The notes: generated by a model not told the origin, from the letters alone. A stretch of 11,592 nucleotides of DNA from Spirochaetales bacterium (GCA_016930895.1 JAFGFV010000239.1:1-11592); one strand, 5' to 3'; counted from the stretch's first letter, positions 1 through 7,145 are shown. Translations and numbers: made by a program.

Positions 1-114
1 GCAAGCGAGCCCTTCGCAGGGGCGGAGCTCGGCTACGACACCGTGGCGGTCATCTACTCCGGCTACCTGTCGGCGGAGCGCGGGGGGCAGGAGCAGCGCA
101 TCCCCCAGCCCTGA
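1..114 (+). CDS. C-terminal end of a probable Gfo/Idh/MocA-family oxidoreductase (partial, 5' end outside window)
   Basis: Frame 1 is open from the first base to a TGA at 112-114 and gives 37 residues. The stretch GYDTVAVIYSGYLSAERG resembles the last helix of Gfo/Idh/MocA-type NAD(P)-dependent dehydrogenases, which usually end in an alternating hydrophobic helix followed by a 'SAxxGRxV' tail. No Rossmann fold or catalytic residue is visible because the rest of the gene is outside the window. The family call therefore rests on a short C-terminal resemblance only. Codon usage (GC-rich third positions) agrees with real coding sequence. The next gene starts 227 bases downstream with its own promoter candidate, so the two are probably not in one operon. 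Confidence 0.5.
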   Translation, partial: ASEPFAGAELGYDTVAVIYSGYLSAERGGQEQRIPQP

Positions 115-185
115 CGGGCATTCTCGAATCTCAACCCGAAAAGCGCTCCGCCTTCCGGGGCAAGTCTGCCGGTAGACATCTGGTC

Positions 186-214
186 TTGAGAGAAGGTACA
201 ACTGGCGCTATCCT
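186..214 (+). promoter_or_regulatory. Candidate sigma-70-type promoter for the ABC/CPBP operon
   Basis: A -35-like TTGAGA (186-191; five of six to TTGACA) is followed after 17 bases by TATCCT (209-214; four of six to TATAAT). It lies about 130 bases before the permease start and is the best match I see in the 115-341 gap. The 8-base arm CGCTATCC (206-213) overlaps the -10, and its exact inverted copy GGATAGCG lies at 260-267, which could be an operator or chance. Otherwise the 115-341 stretch shows no gene that I recognise. Confidence 0.4.
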
Positions 215-341
215 TCTGGAGGGTGTGTTGTGACTTATCCTGTGCACCCATATCGCGCCGGATAGCGGCGCCAAGGTGACCGTCATCCTGCTCCGGCAAA
301 TTGCAGAAGCGCCAAATCGAGTGGAATAACCGAGGTGACCG

Positions 342-2660
342 ATGTATTCCCGCGTCCTCCGCAACGATATTCGCAGAAGCAAGACCATCACGGTGGCAAC
401 GACGATGTTTGTCGCCGCCGCGGCCATGCTGGTTTCCCTGGCAGCCACCCTGGTCGTGAACCTTTCGGGCGCAGTCGATACCCTGATGACCCAGGCCAAG
501 ACCTCGCATTTCCTGCAGATGCACGCTGGCGAACCGGAACTGGCGCGACTGGCGGCCTTTGCGGAACAGAACGAGGCCGTCGCCGATTTCCAGGCGCTGG
601 AATTCCTCAACCTGGATGGCGCGCAGATCCTGTTCGAAAGCGGCTCGCTGGCGGGCAGCGTCCAGGATAACGGCCTGGCGGTACAGAGCGAGAGGTTCGA
701 TTTCCTCCTCGACCTGGATGGGAACCTCATCACGGTATCCGATGGGCAGGTGTATGTGCCCATCACCTACATGCAGGATCGACGCGCAGAGGTCGGAGAG
801 CGGGTCGTGGTCGCGGGAAAAGCGTTCACCATCGCAGGCTTCCTGCGCGATTCGCAGATGAACTCGCTGCTTTCCTCGTCCAAGCGCTTCCTGGTCAGCC
901 CCCAAGATTTCGCCGCCCTCAAACCGTCCGGCAGCGTGGAATACCTGATCGAGTTCAGGCTGAAGGACCTGTCCATGCTGGGGGCGTTCGAGGCCGACTA
1001 CACCTCGGCGGGTCTCCCTGCCAACGGCCCGACCGCCACCTACCCCCTGTTCAGGATGCTCAATGCGCTTGCCGACGGGATGATGGCGGCGCTCCTTCTC
1101 CTGGTCAGCGCGCTGGTCACGGGGATCGCCTTCCTGTGCATCCGCTTCACGCTGCTGGCAAAGATCGAGGATGATTACCGGGAAATCGGCGTGATGAAAG
1201 CCATCGGGCTGCGCGTATCGGACATCAAGAGAATCTACCTGGCGAAATACGCGGCGCTGGCGGCGGCGGGCTGCCTGCTCGGATTTGCGCTCTCGCTCGT
1301 TTTCCGGGGTGCGCTGCTCGAAAACATCCGGCTCGCGATGGGCGAAAGCGAAAACGCCGCCCTGGCTCCGCTGCTGGGGATCCTGGGCGTGCTGCTGCTG
1401 TTCTTCGCGGTAGTGGCTTATGTGAATGGCGTGCTGCGACGGTTCCGCAGGATCTCCCCGGCGGAGGCCATCCGCTTCGGGACAGCCCAGCAGAACCCCG
1501 CCGGGGCAAGGCGTTTTCGCCTGGCAACGAGCAGGCTGCTTGGCACCAATGTCTTCCTGGGCATCAAGGATGTCCTTTCGAGGACAAAACTCTACGCCAC
1601 CATGCTGGTGGTGCTGGTGCTGGCGGCGTTCATCATCATTGTCCCGCGGAATCTGCACAATACCATCTCCTCCAAGGATTTCAGCGCCTACATGGGCATC
1701 GGAAAGAGCGATATTCGCATTGACATCCAGCAGACTGACCATATCGCCGACAAGTCCGCGGACATTGCGCAGCTGATGGCGAACGACCCGGCCATATCCC
1801 GATATGTGGTCCTGACGACCAGAACCTTCCGGGCCAGACTGGACGACGGCGCGGAGAGACGGTTGATGGTCGAACTGGGCGACCATTCCGTCTTTCCCAT
1901 CAACTATGCTGAGGGCCGGGCGCCGGCCGCAGACGACGAAATCGCGCTCTCGGTGCTGAACGCTGATGCGTTCGGGAAGAAGGTCGGGGAGGCCATCCCG
2001 CTGATCGTTGACGGGCGCGAGAAAACCCTGACTGTCTCCGGGATCTACTCCGACGTGACCAACGGCGGCAAGACCGCCAAGGCGGTATTGCGCGGCGATT
2101 CGGCAGAGATCATGTGGAGCGTGATCAACGTGGAGCTTGCGGATGCCGCTCTGGTTGACCAGGTGACCCGGGCGTATGCGCAAAGGTTCCCGTTTGCCAA
2201 AGTCTCGGATATCGATGAGTTCGTCGCCCAGACCTTCGGCGGCACCGTCCGCGCGGTGGAGACAGCCTCCCTGGCCGCGATTGTCGTGGCGCTGGTCATC
2301 GCGGCGCTGATCACGCTGTTGTTCATGCGCATGCTGGTCGCCAAGGACAGGTATTCCATCGCCGTGATGAAAGCTTTTGGCTTCACCAGCGCAGACGTGG
2401 CGGTGCAGTATGTTTCCCGGTCCATGTTCGTCCTGCTGGCGGGCATTCTGCTGGGCACGATCCTGGCCAATACCCTGGGCAAGGCGCTGGCCGGGGCGGC
2501 AATCGCCTCGTTCGGCGCGGCGAGGTTCGACTTCACCGTCAACCCACTGTTTGCCTACGTGCTTGCCCCGGTGATGATGACCTCCGTGGTGCTGTTTGCC
2601 ACCCTCGCCGGCGCCCTGAATGCGGGACGAATCAAGATCGCTGAGTTCATCAAGGAGTAA
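342..2660 (+). CDS. ABC transporter permease with two FtsX domains
   Basis: A 772-residue inner-membrane permease subunit of the MacB/LolC/FtsX type, partner of the ATPase encoded 3 bases downstream. It has an N-terminal membrane helix (about residues 17-40) and a large extracytoplasmic domain (about 45-235). A first FtsX block follows with three helices (about 248-272, 300-320, 340-362) and the hallmark EIGVMKAIGL. A further helix lies at about 415-434, then a second extracytoplasmic domain. The second FtsX block has helices near 643-667, 690-712 and 735-758 and the related IAVMKAFGF. The duplicated block is the usual architecture of long FtsX-family permeases. These transporters typically export or extract peptides, lipids or lipoproteins by mechanotransmission rather than by classical transport. 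The start is supported by a GAGG ribosome site six bases before ATG. The substrate cannot be read from the sequence. Confidence 0.9.
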   Translation: MYSRVLRNDIRRSKTITVATTMFVAAAAMLVSLAATLVVNLSGAVDTLMTQAKTSHFLQMHAGEPELARLAAFAEQNEAVADFQALEFLNLDGAQILFESGSLAGSVQDNGLAVQSERFDFLLDLDGNLITVSDGQVYVPITYMQDRRAEVGERVVVAGKAFTIAGFLRDSQMNSLLSSSKRFLVSPQDFAALKPSGSVEYLIEFRLKDLSMLGAFEADYTSAGLPANGPTATYPLFRMLNALADGMMAALLLLVSALVTGIAFLCIRFTLLAKIEDDYREIGVMKAIGLRVSDIKRIYLAKYAALAAAGCLLGFALSLVFRGALLENIRLAMGESENAALAPLLGILGVLLLFFAVVAYVNGVLRRFRRISPAEAIRFGTAQQNPAGARRFRLATSRLLGTNVFLGIKDVLSRTKLYATMLVVLVLAAFIIIVPRNLHNTISSKDFSAYMGIGKSDIRIDIQQTDHIADKSADIAQLMANDPAISRYVVLTTRTFRARLDDGAERRLMVELGDHSVFPINYAEGRAPAADDEIALSVLNADAFGKKVGEAIPLIVDGREKTLTVSGIYSDVTNGGKTAKAVLRGDSAEIMWSVINVELADAALVDQVTRAYAQRFPFAKVSDIDEFVAQTFGGTVRAVETASLAAIVVALVIAALITLLFMRMLVAKDRYSIAVMKAFGFTSADVAVQYVSRSMFVLLAGILLGTILANTLGKALAGAAIASFGAARFDFTVNPLFAYVLAPVMMTSVVLFATLAGALNAGRIKIAEFIKE

Positions 2661-2663
2661 GCC

Positions 2664-3428
2664 ATGAAACCCCTTATTGCGAGTGAAGAGATCGTCAAGT
2701 CTTTCGGCGTCGGAGACGAGGAACGCAACGTCCTCGACGGAGTCTCGGTTGACATCCAGCTGGGCGAGTTCGTCGCCGTGATGGGCCCTTCGGGTTCGGG
2801 AAAATCCACCCTGCTGTATGCCCTGAGCGGCATGGACCGGGTTGACAGCGGAAAGGTCACCTTTGACGGCGTGGATTTGTCGACGCTCAAGGACAACGAG
2901 CTCGCCGACCTGCGCCGGACGAAGATGGGCTTTGTTTTCCAACAACCGACCCTGCTGAGGAACCTGAACATCCTCGACAACATCATCCTTCCGTCCATGC
3001 GCGATGGCCGCAAGAACGGCACGCGGCTTACCGAAAGAGCAAGAACGCTCATGGAAAGAACCGGCATTGCAGGGCTGGAAATCCGCGACATCACCCAGGC
3101 TTCGGGCGGCCAACTTCAGCGGGTGGGGATCTGCCGCGCGCTGATGAGCAACCCGCAGATCATCTTTGGCGACGAGCCGACCGGCGCGCTGAACTCGACC
3201 TCTTCCGACGAAATCATGCACCTGCTGGCTGAGATTCATCGTGCTGGCACCACCATCCTGCTGGTCACGCACGATGTCAGGGTGGCTGCCAAGACTGAAC
3301 GGGTGCTGTTCCTCTTCGACGGCCAGATTGCCGGGGAGTACCGGCCGGGCAGGTACGATGAGACCCGTAACGACCTCAAAGCCCGTGAGGAAGGACTCAG
3401 CGCCTGGTTGGCGGGGAAGCAATTCTGA
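2664..3428 (+). CDS. ABC transporter ATP-binding protein (MacB/LolD-like)
   Basis: A 254-residue cytoplasmic ATPase that should power the permease encoded just upstream. All nucleotide-binding motifs are present in order: Walker A GPSGSGKST (41-49), Q-loop at VFQQP (Q93/Q94), signature ASGGQ (146-150), Walker B IIFGDE (166-171, catalytic E171) and H-loop H203 in LLVTHD. The length and the 'DEPTGALN' D-loop are typical of the LolD/MacB/BceA branch, which pairs with FtsX-type permeases. The gene follows the permease stop by 3 bases, and its AAGGAG ribosome site (2652-2657) lies inside the permease's last codons, so the two are cotranscribed and probably translationally coupled. The last 35 residues after the H-loop are charged and extend a little beyond the core fold. 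An antimicrobial-peptide or lipoprotein substrate is plausible but not shown. Confidence 0.95.
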   Translation: MKPLIASEEIVKSFGVGDEERNVLDGVSVDIQLGEFVAVMGPSGSGKSTLLYALSGMDRVDSGKVTFDGVDLSTLKDNELADLRRTKMGFVFQQPTLLRNLNILDNIILPSMRDGRKNGTRLTERARTLMERTGIAGLEIRDITQASGGQLQRVGICRALMSNPQIIFGDEPTGALNSTSSDEIMHLLAEIHRAGTTILLVTHDVRVAAKTERVLFLFDGQIAGEYRPGRYDETRNDLKAREEGLSAWLAGKQF

Positions 3429-3473
3429 TCCGCGCAGAATCGTGGACTTCTCATCAACCAAACGGAGACCAAG

Positions 3474-4268
3474 ATGAAGAGAATCAGAACGACGCCAATG
3501 TGGCAGTATGTCATTCGTTCCTACCTGGCATTTTTCTTCATAGTCCTGGTGCTTGGCGGGATGGCATTCCTGGTGTTCGGTGCCGAGTCGGTTGCCATGA
3601 CCGCGGTGCAGGTTCTGGGCGCCTGGTCGCCTACCATCGTGCTACTACTGATGTTGAAGAAGTTGAAACCGGGCACAACAATCAAGGATTTCTACAGAGG
3701 GGTCTTTCGCGAAAGGCTCAACCTGCCATCGCTCATCGCAATCCCCCTGATGGTCTTTGGAGTTTTCCTGGCGTCGGTCTGGCTTGTGTCCGTTATCGAA
3801 AAGACATCGCTTGCCGCGCAATTGAGGATCCCTGCGCCGCTGGTCGGGGCGATTCTACTGATGGCTCTGCGGGGCCCCAGCGGAGAAGAGTCGGGCTGGC
3901 GGGGATACTTGCGGCCAGAGCTCGAAGGGCGCTACGGGTTCATCAAGGGAAACCTCATTTTGGGGCTGGTCTGGGCTTTCTGGCACACACCGACCTGGAT
4001 CGTTGATCTGCTTGTCGGCTCAGGCGCTGGTTTGCAGTTCGCAGTCTATATCGTTGCCAATCTTGTCGTGATGACTGCTCTGACATTCATCATGGGCATC
4101 TTCATGAAGCGATGCAACAACTTGCTGATCGCTTTCTGGATTCACTATTGCTTCAATCTTTCGCTGCTTTTCTCTGGGGGAAGCGTCTATTTCTTCGCCA
4201 TATTCTCGGTTCTGTATGCAGCGGTGGCGTTGGCTTTGCTGCGGTTTTTCCATACACGAACACCATAG
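3474..4268 (+). CDS. CPBP-family intramembrane metalloprotease (Abi/CAAX protease-like)
   Basis: A 264-residue polytopic membrane protein with the three conserved CPBP (CAAX protease and bacteriocin-processing) motifs. These are EESGWRG (E138, E139, R143), WAFWH (H171 as the second metal-ligand motif) and HYCFN (H224, N228). About seven to eight hydrophobic helices surround them. Family members include eukaryotic Rce1 and bacterial proteins tied to bacteriocin maturation or self-immunity; many bacterial members have no known substrate. It follows the ATPase gene by 45 bases, with a GGAG ribosome site at 3464-3467, so it is probably the third gene of the ABC operon. That context suggests a role in processing, or protection from, whatever the transporter handles. 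By eye its base composition is less GC-rich than the genes in the right half of the window, with codons such as ATA and CTA, which would fit acquisition by transfer. Confidence 0.9.
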   Translation: MKRIRTTPMWQYVIRSYLAFFFIVLVLGGMAFLVFGAESVAMTAVQVLGAWSPTIVLLLMLKKLKPGTTIKDFYRGVFRERLNLPSLIAIPLMVFGVFLASVWLVSVIEKTSLAAQLRIPAPLVGAILLMALRGPSGEESGWRGYLRPELEGRYGFIKGNLILGLVWAFWHTPTWIVDLLVGSGAGLQFAVYIVANLVVMTALTFIMGIFMKRCNNLLIAFWIHYCFNLSLLFSGGSVYFFAIFSVLYAAVALALLRFFHTRTP

Positions 4269-4304
4269 AAACGGGTGTATTCAGAATCGATCGTCGATCC
4301 GCCG

Positions 4305-4620
4305 CTACGGGCAGTACTCCTGCCCCTCGCATCGGCCTTGTGGATCCGCAGTACGCCCAACCCGCCGTCTCCTCCGGGGAATGTGTCCTTCACTCCACCC
4401 GGAAGTACCGCCGTTTCGGGTCCTGCAGTCCCGTCCCGACCGCGAGCACGAGCCCGCTTCCGACCAGTCGGGCGAGCCGCGTGCGTAGTCGGTGCGTGCC
4501 ACGGCGTTGATCACCGCCTCCCGCACCGCCACCGCCGGCAGATTCCAGCGCTCCGTGCGCCGGAGTTGGCCGATTTCGCCTCCGCGCGTGGCGTGCTTCT
4601 CGACGAGGGCAATCGCCGAT
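4305..4620 (-). pseudogene. Decayed fragment of an AlbA_2/HATPase_c_4-type ATP-binding protein
   Basis: On the minus strand a frame running from about 4620 to 4480 encodes ALVEKHATRGGEIGQLRR and then AVREAVINAVARTDYA. The latter matches the 'ALREAlvNAviHRDY' ATP-binding signature of putative DNA-binding/ATP-binding proteins (AlbA_2 plus HATPase_c_4, the 'RecG-like' regulators). After about 4482 that frame becomes arginine- and glycine-rich and meaningless. In a neighbouring frame a winged-helix-like tail appears, RLARLVGSGLVLAVGTG followed by DPKRRYFRVE and a TGA at 4390-4392. This tail looks like the C-terminus of the same family. The centre of the protein (roughly the rest of the ATPase domain) is therefore deleted and the two ends are out of frame. 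The fragment abuts the integrase remnant at about 4612-4620 without a gap. Family assignment is from motif resemblance only. Confidence 0.6.
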
Positions 4621-4950
4621 CTCCACTTTCATGTACTTCTGCGTGGTGTTCAGCCTGGCGTGCCCGAGAAGCTTCGAGATGTACATGATATCCACCTAGT
4701 GGGCTAGCACATGAGAGGCTGCACTGTGGCGAAAACTGGATGCAGAGATGGGTTTCTTTGGTCTGGCGTTTCTGGCGACTGAACGGATCACTGTTTTGTT
4801 GATCGTCGTCTTGTTGAAGGGATTGCCTCGTTGGGAAGAACTCTCGATTCTCCGCCTTGTCCTTTCACAACCGTCACGGTTTGTTCTTGCAGATCCACAT
4901 CCTGGACCTTCTGGTGCTGTCCAATAGTTGCGAAATCGCTTGATATAGAA
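4612..4950 (-). pseudogene. Tyrosine recombinase/integrase, broken by frameshifts and an amber stop
   Basis: Minus-strand remnants of a phage-type integrase catalytic domain read in order across frames. FLYQAISQLLD lies at about 4950-4918. KVQDVDLQEQTVTVVKG and GGESRVLPNEAI follow at about 4908-4830. After another frame change comes KKPISASSFRHSAASHVLAH (about 4758-4699), then an in-frame TAG at 4696-4698. Past the stop, in the same frame, comes VDIMYISKLLGHARLNTTQK and the Tyr codon at 4633-4635, ending KVEIGD. Box II arginine (codon 4729-4731), the LGH motif and the nucleophilic Tyr are still visible. The usual His of H-x-x-R is Ser. The N-terminal SAM-like domain is missing. At least one frameshift, the stop and the 5' truncation mean no active enzyme can be made. 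It marks a former integrative element or integron/phage-like insertion. Confidence 0.85.
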
Positions 4951-4966
4951 ACCCCCTCTCGCTAAG

Positions 4967-5845
4967 ATGCCTTTGATGAGAAGAATCCTGGTTTTCCTGC
5001 TGTTCTTCCCGCTGCTCGTGTCCTGCGGGAGCAAGGACACCATCATCCAGTCCCTCTACGACATCTCCGGTGCTCCTCTGATGTACGACGACTCCGGAGC
5101 GACCAAGTTCCTTCACGCAGCAGCGGTGTGCATGCGCTGCGCGAAGGACAAGGCGGAAAACCTAACGGACATGGAGGCGATGATCGATCTGATTGTGGCC
5201 GATCACCCGGAAGTAGATCTGATCGTGTTCGGCGAGACGATCCTGGGGTGGTACCACGATCCTGCGGATCCTCAGGGCTACCAGTGGGATCTTGCTGAGC
5301 CGATTCCCGGTCCAGCGGTGGCTCAAATCGCCGTGCGGGCGGCCTCCTACAACATCTATATCGCTTTCGGAATGGGAGAGCTGGACGGCGGCAAGTTGTA
5401 CAACACCCAGGTCCTGCTGGCTCCCGACGGAACCGTGCAGGCCAAGCACCGGAAGGTGCACTTGATCGACACCGATGAAGCGGGAGGATTCACCCCGGCG
5501 GTTCGAAGCGCCGCCGATCCGTTCAGCCTGACCATCACCGATATCGACGGGATTCGCGCGGCCATGCTGATCTGCGCGGACGTGAGCGACTACTGGCTGG
5601 CGACCCAGATCAACGAGCGGGGCGTCGATCTGATCGTCCACAGCCTGGCCTCTTTCGAGCCGGCCTTCACCATAGACGCGGTAAGCCGGCAGTTCAACGC
5701 CTGGGCGATATTCGCCAACCGCTGCGGTCGGGAGGCTGACACCGACTACGCCGGGAACTGCTATATCGCCGATCCGGCCGGAACAATACGCGCCGGAGGC
5801 GAAGGCGGTCAGCGCTGGGAATACGCGGTCGTAAGGGTGTACTGA
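4967..5845 (+). CDS. Carbon-nitrogen hydrolase (nitrilase superfamily) predicted lipoprotein
   Basis: A 292-residue protein with a lipoprotein signal: MRR, a hydrophobic core, then the lipobox LVSC with acylated Cys20. The mature part is a single nitrilase/CN-hydrolase domain with an intact catalytic set: Glu90 in IVFGETILGW, Glu138 in GMGELDGG, Lys163 in KHRKVHL and Cys203 in LICADVSDY. The family hydrolyses C-N bonds of amides, nitriles or carbamoyl groups, or uses the same chemistry for acyl transfer. The soluble branch is cytoplasmic, so a lipid-anchored extracytoplasmic form is unusual. It lacks the transmembrane helices of apolipoprotein N-acyltransferase (Lnt). Starts at 4967 or 4976 (M4) are both possible and neither has a clear ribosome site. 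The 5' flank is the integrase remnant. The stop overlaps the next gene's ATG, implying a coupled pair. The substrate is unknown. Confidence 0.85.
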   Translation: MPLMRRILVFLLFFPLLVSCGSKDTIIQSLYDISGAPLMYDDSGATKFLHAAAVCMRCAKDKAENLTDMEAMIDLIVADHPEVDLIVFGETILGWYHDPADPQGYQWDLAEPIPGPAVAQIAVRAASYNIYIAFGMGELDGGKLYNTQVLLAPDGTVQAKHRKVHLIDTDEAGGFTPAVRSAADPFSLTITDIDGIRAAMLICADVSDYWLATQINERGVDLIVHSLASFEPAFTIDAVSRQFNAWAIFANRCGREADTDYAGNCYIADPAGTIRAGGEGGQRWEYAVVRVY

Positions 5846-6444
5846 TGAAGCGAGCGGTAATCACCGTCATCGCGCTGTTCACGATAGCCGCAGCCGGTTA
5901 CCCGGATGCCACCCTCCGGGTGGGCACCAATCCCCTGGCCTATCCGCTCAGCTTCCAGTTGGCCGACGACCTGCAGCGCTACCTTCCCATCGCGGCCGGG
6001 CTGGAGTACGGGTTCAACTTGTCGGTGGGCTATCAGCGAAATCCGCATCTCGCCTGGGAAGCACGCCTCGCCCTGGGTCCAGTGCATCAGCTCGCCTTTC
6101 TCAGCCAGATTCACGGCGGGCTGTGCTGGTTTCCCTTCGACCGCAATTTCTATGGCGGGTTGTTCTGCAAGGTCTGGGATTTCTACAACAAGCAGACGAA
6201 AGTGCATTTTTACAACGCGGTGCCGTACCTGAGCGCGGGGTACCGCTTCGATATCGGGAGATTCTATATCGACACGCGCCTGAACCAGACCTTCGCGATT
6301 GTCAGCTGGTCCTCCCTTGAACATACAAGGCCCGGAATCGGGTGGTTTCTCTCCCCCTGGCCCGGGTTTATCCCGGTCCTGCCCACCGTTACCTGTACCG
6401 TGGGCTGGTCTTTTGCAGCCAGGGCGATCGCCCGGGCGACGTAG
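5845..6444 (+). CDS. Secreted, probable outer-membrane beta-barrel protein of unknown function (3' end altered)
   Basis: A 199-residue protein with a cleavable signal peptide (MKR, hydrophobic to about A17). The rest has alternating polar/aromatic stretches typical of small outer-membrane barrels, such as LSVGYQRN, ARLALGPVHQL, YLSAGYRFDIGRFYIDTRL and TVTCTVGWSF. I do not recognise a named family. Its ATG shares one base with the nitrilase stop (TGATG), and AAGGG at 5833-5837 supplies a ribosome site, so it is translated together with that lipoprotein. The aromatic F190 (codon 6412-6414) looks like a natural barrel C-terminus. The last nine residues, AARAIARAT, lie opposite the epimerase remnant and look like read-through into foreign sequence after a deletion removed the original stop. 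Whether the protein still folds is uncertain. Confidence 0.65.
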   Translation: MKRAVITVIALFTIAAAGYPDATLRVGTNPLAYPLSFQLADDLQRYLPIAAGLEYGFNLSVGYQRNPHLAWEARLALGPVHQLAFLSQIHGGLCWFPFDRNFYGGLFCKVWDFYNKQTKVHFYNAVPYLSAGYRFDIGRFYIDTRLNQTFAIVSWSSLEHTRPGIGWFLSPWPGFIPVLPTVTCTVGWSFAARAIARAT

Positions 6445-7023
6445 TCGTTGGCGTCCCCCTGCCAGATCAGGTTGACGTGGCCCATGGACAGGTCGATCGG
6501 CTCTCCTTCCAGGATCCTCTGGACGAGATCCACGACGATCCCGTACCGCGGCTCGTTGGCGTAGTTCAGGCGGATCAGGATCACGGGAGTGCCGGCGCGG
6601 CCGCTGAAATACTGGAAGATACGCTCCCGCCCCAGGCACGACTGGGCGTACTCCCCCACCGGCTCAGGGGGGACGTTCTCGTCGGCGCCGGGCCCAATCA
6701 CCGGCACGAAGGGGTACACGTTCCCGGTGGAGAACACCACGATCCGGCAGGTCGGCGCAGAGCGTGCGGATTCCCGCGGCCTGCAGCCTCCGCTCCAGCC
6801 CCGGCTCGGAGAAGCGGCTCACCGCCGTGACCGCCCGGCCGGAAGCCCGGGCCAGCAGGCGGGAGAGCGTCGGACCCATCTTGCCGCCTGCACCGAGAAC
6901 CAGGATGTCACCCTGCAGGGCCGAAAGCTCCCGCCGGGCCGCCGCGGAGGGTTTTCTCAGGGCTTCCTCCAGCTGCGCCTCGGAGACGAACCCCGACCCT
7001 AGCCTCCCGTCGGATTCACTCAC
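6415..7023 (-). pseudogene. NAD-dependent epimerase/dehydratase, internally deleted and 3'-truncated
   Basis: On the minus strand a GTG start at 7023 opens a frame reading through a Rossmann nucleotide-binding motif, ILVLGAGGKMGPTLSRLL, to CADLPDR (about residue 95, near 6741). There the frame loses meaning, but the next frame continues from RIVVFSTGNVYPFVPV through PVGEYAQSCLGRERIF and IRLNYANEPRYGIVVDLV to VNLIWQGDANDYVARAIALA. These are segments of an extended short-chain dehydrogenase/epimerase whose intact relatives, as I recall, have some 35-45 more residues between the two parts and run to about 330 residues. So there is an out-of-frame internal deletion at 6738-6750. The C-terminal third is also gone, replaced by the convergent barrel gene. 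The first frame ends at 6664 after nonsense residues. An AGGA precedes the GTG. Confidence 0.8.
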
Positions 7024-7031
7024 ATTTTCCT

Positions 7032-7061
7032 AGCGTACCCGCAGGGCCGGCCTCGGATCAA
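7032..7061 (-). promoter_or_regulatory. Candidate promoter of the broken epimerase gene
   Basis: On the minus strand TTGATC (7061-7056) is followed after 18 bases by TACGCT (7037-7032), and the GTG start lies 8 bases further on. The -10 is weak (three of six). The geometry, 18-base spacer and 8 bases to the start codon, is the same as at nagA, which is why I list it. Confidence 0.3.
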
Positions 7062-7110
7062 GGCTCCGGCCGGCGGGGTGATCCGTCCCGACCGCACCCG
7101 TGACTCCCCC

Positions 7111-7139
7111 TTGTCCGGTCACCCGATACGGGATAGACT
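7111..7139 (+). promoter_or_regulatory. Candidate promoter giving a leaderless transcript of the 5-alpha-reductase-like gene
   Basis: TTGTCC (7111-7116) and TAGACT (7134-7139) are separated by 17 bases. Only 6 bases separate the -10 from the ATG at 7146, so transcription would begin at or next to the start codon. The same -35 hexamer TTGTCC and a similar -10 occur upstream of the NagB-like gene. Confidence 0.5.
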
Positions 7140-7145
7140 GTCTCC

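Noticed and set aside
63..3461. Very long minus-strand open frame (1132 codons) opposite the ABC genes
   Set aside because: It is the antisense of two genes with full sets of family motifs. Its own translation is rich in His, Gln, Arg and Gly with no domain or membrane pattern, as expected from the complement of GC-biased codons.
4259..4278. ACACC/GGTGT hairpin just after the CPBP stop as a terminator
   Set aside because: It has only five pairs, a nine-base loop and no T-run; too weak to call.
4275..4688. Plus-strand small open frames in the gap after the CPBP gene
   Set aside because: They overlap the recognisable minus-strand integrase and ATP-binding fragments and show no motifs of their own.
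7045..7074. GGCCGGCC and CCGGCCGGC blocks that could pair into a hairpin
   Set aside because: The loop is 15 bases, the blocks are self-palindromic GC runs, and the place is upstream of two divergent starts rather than after a gene, so a terminator is unlikely.
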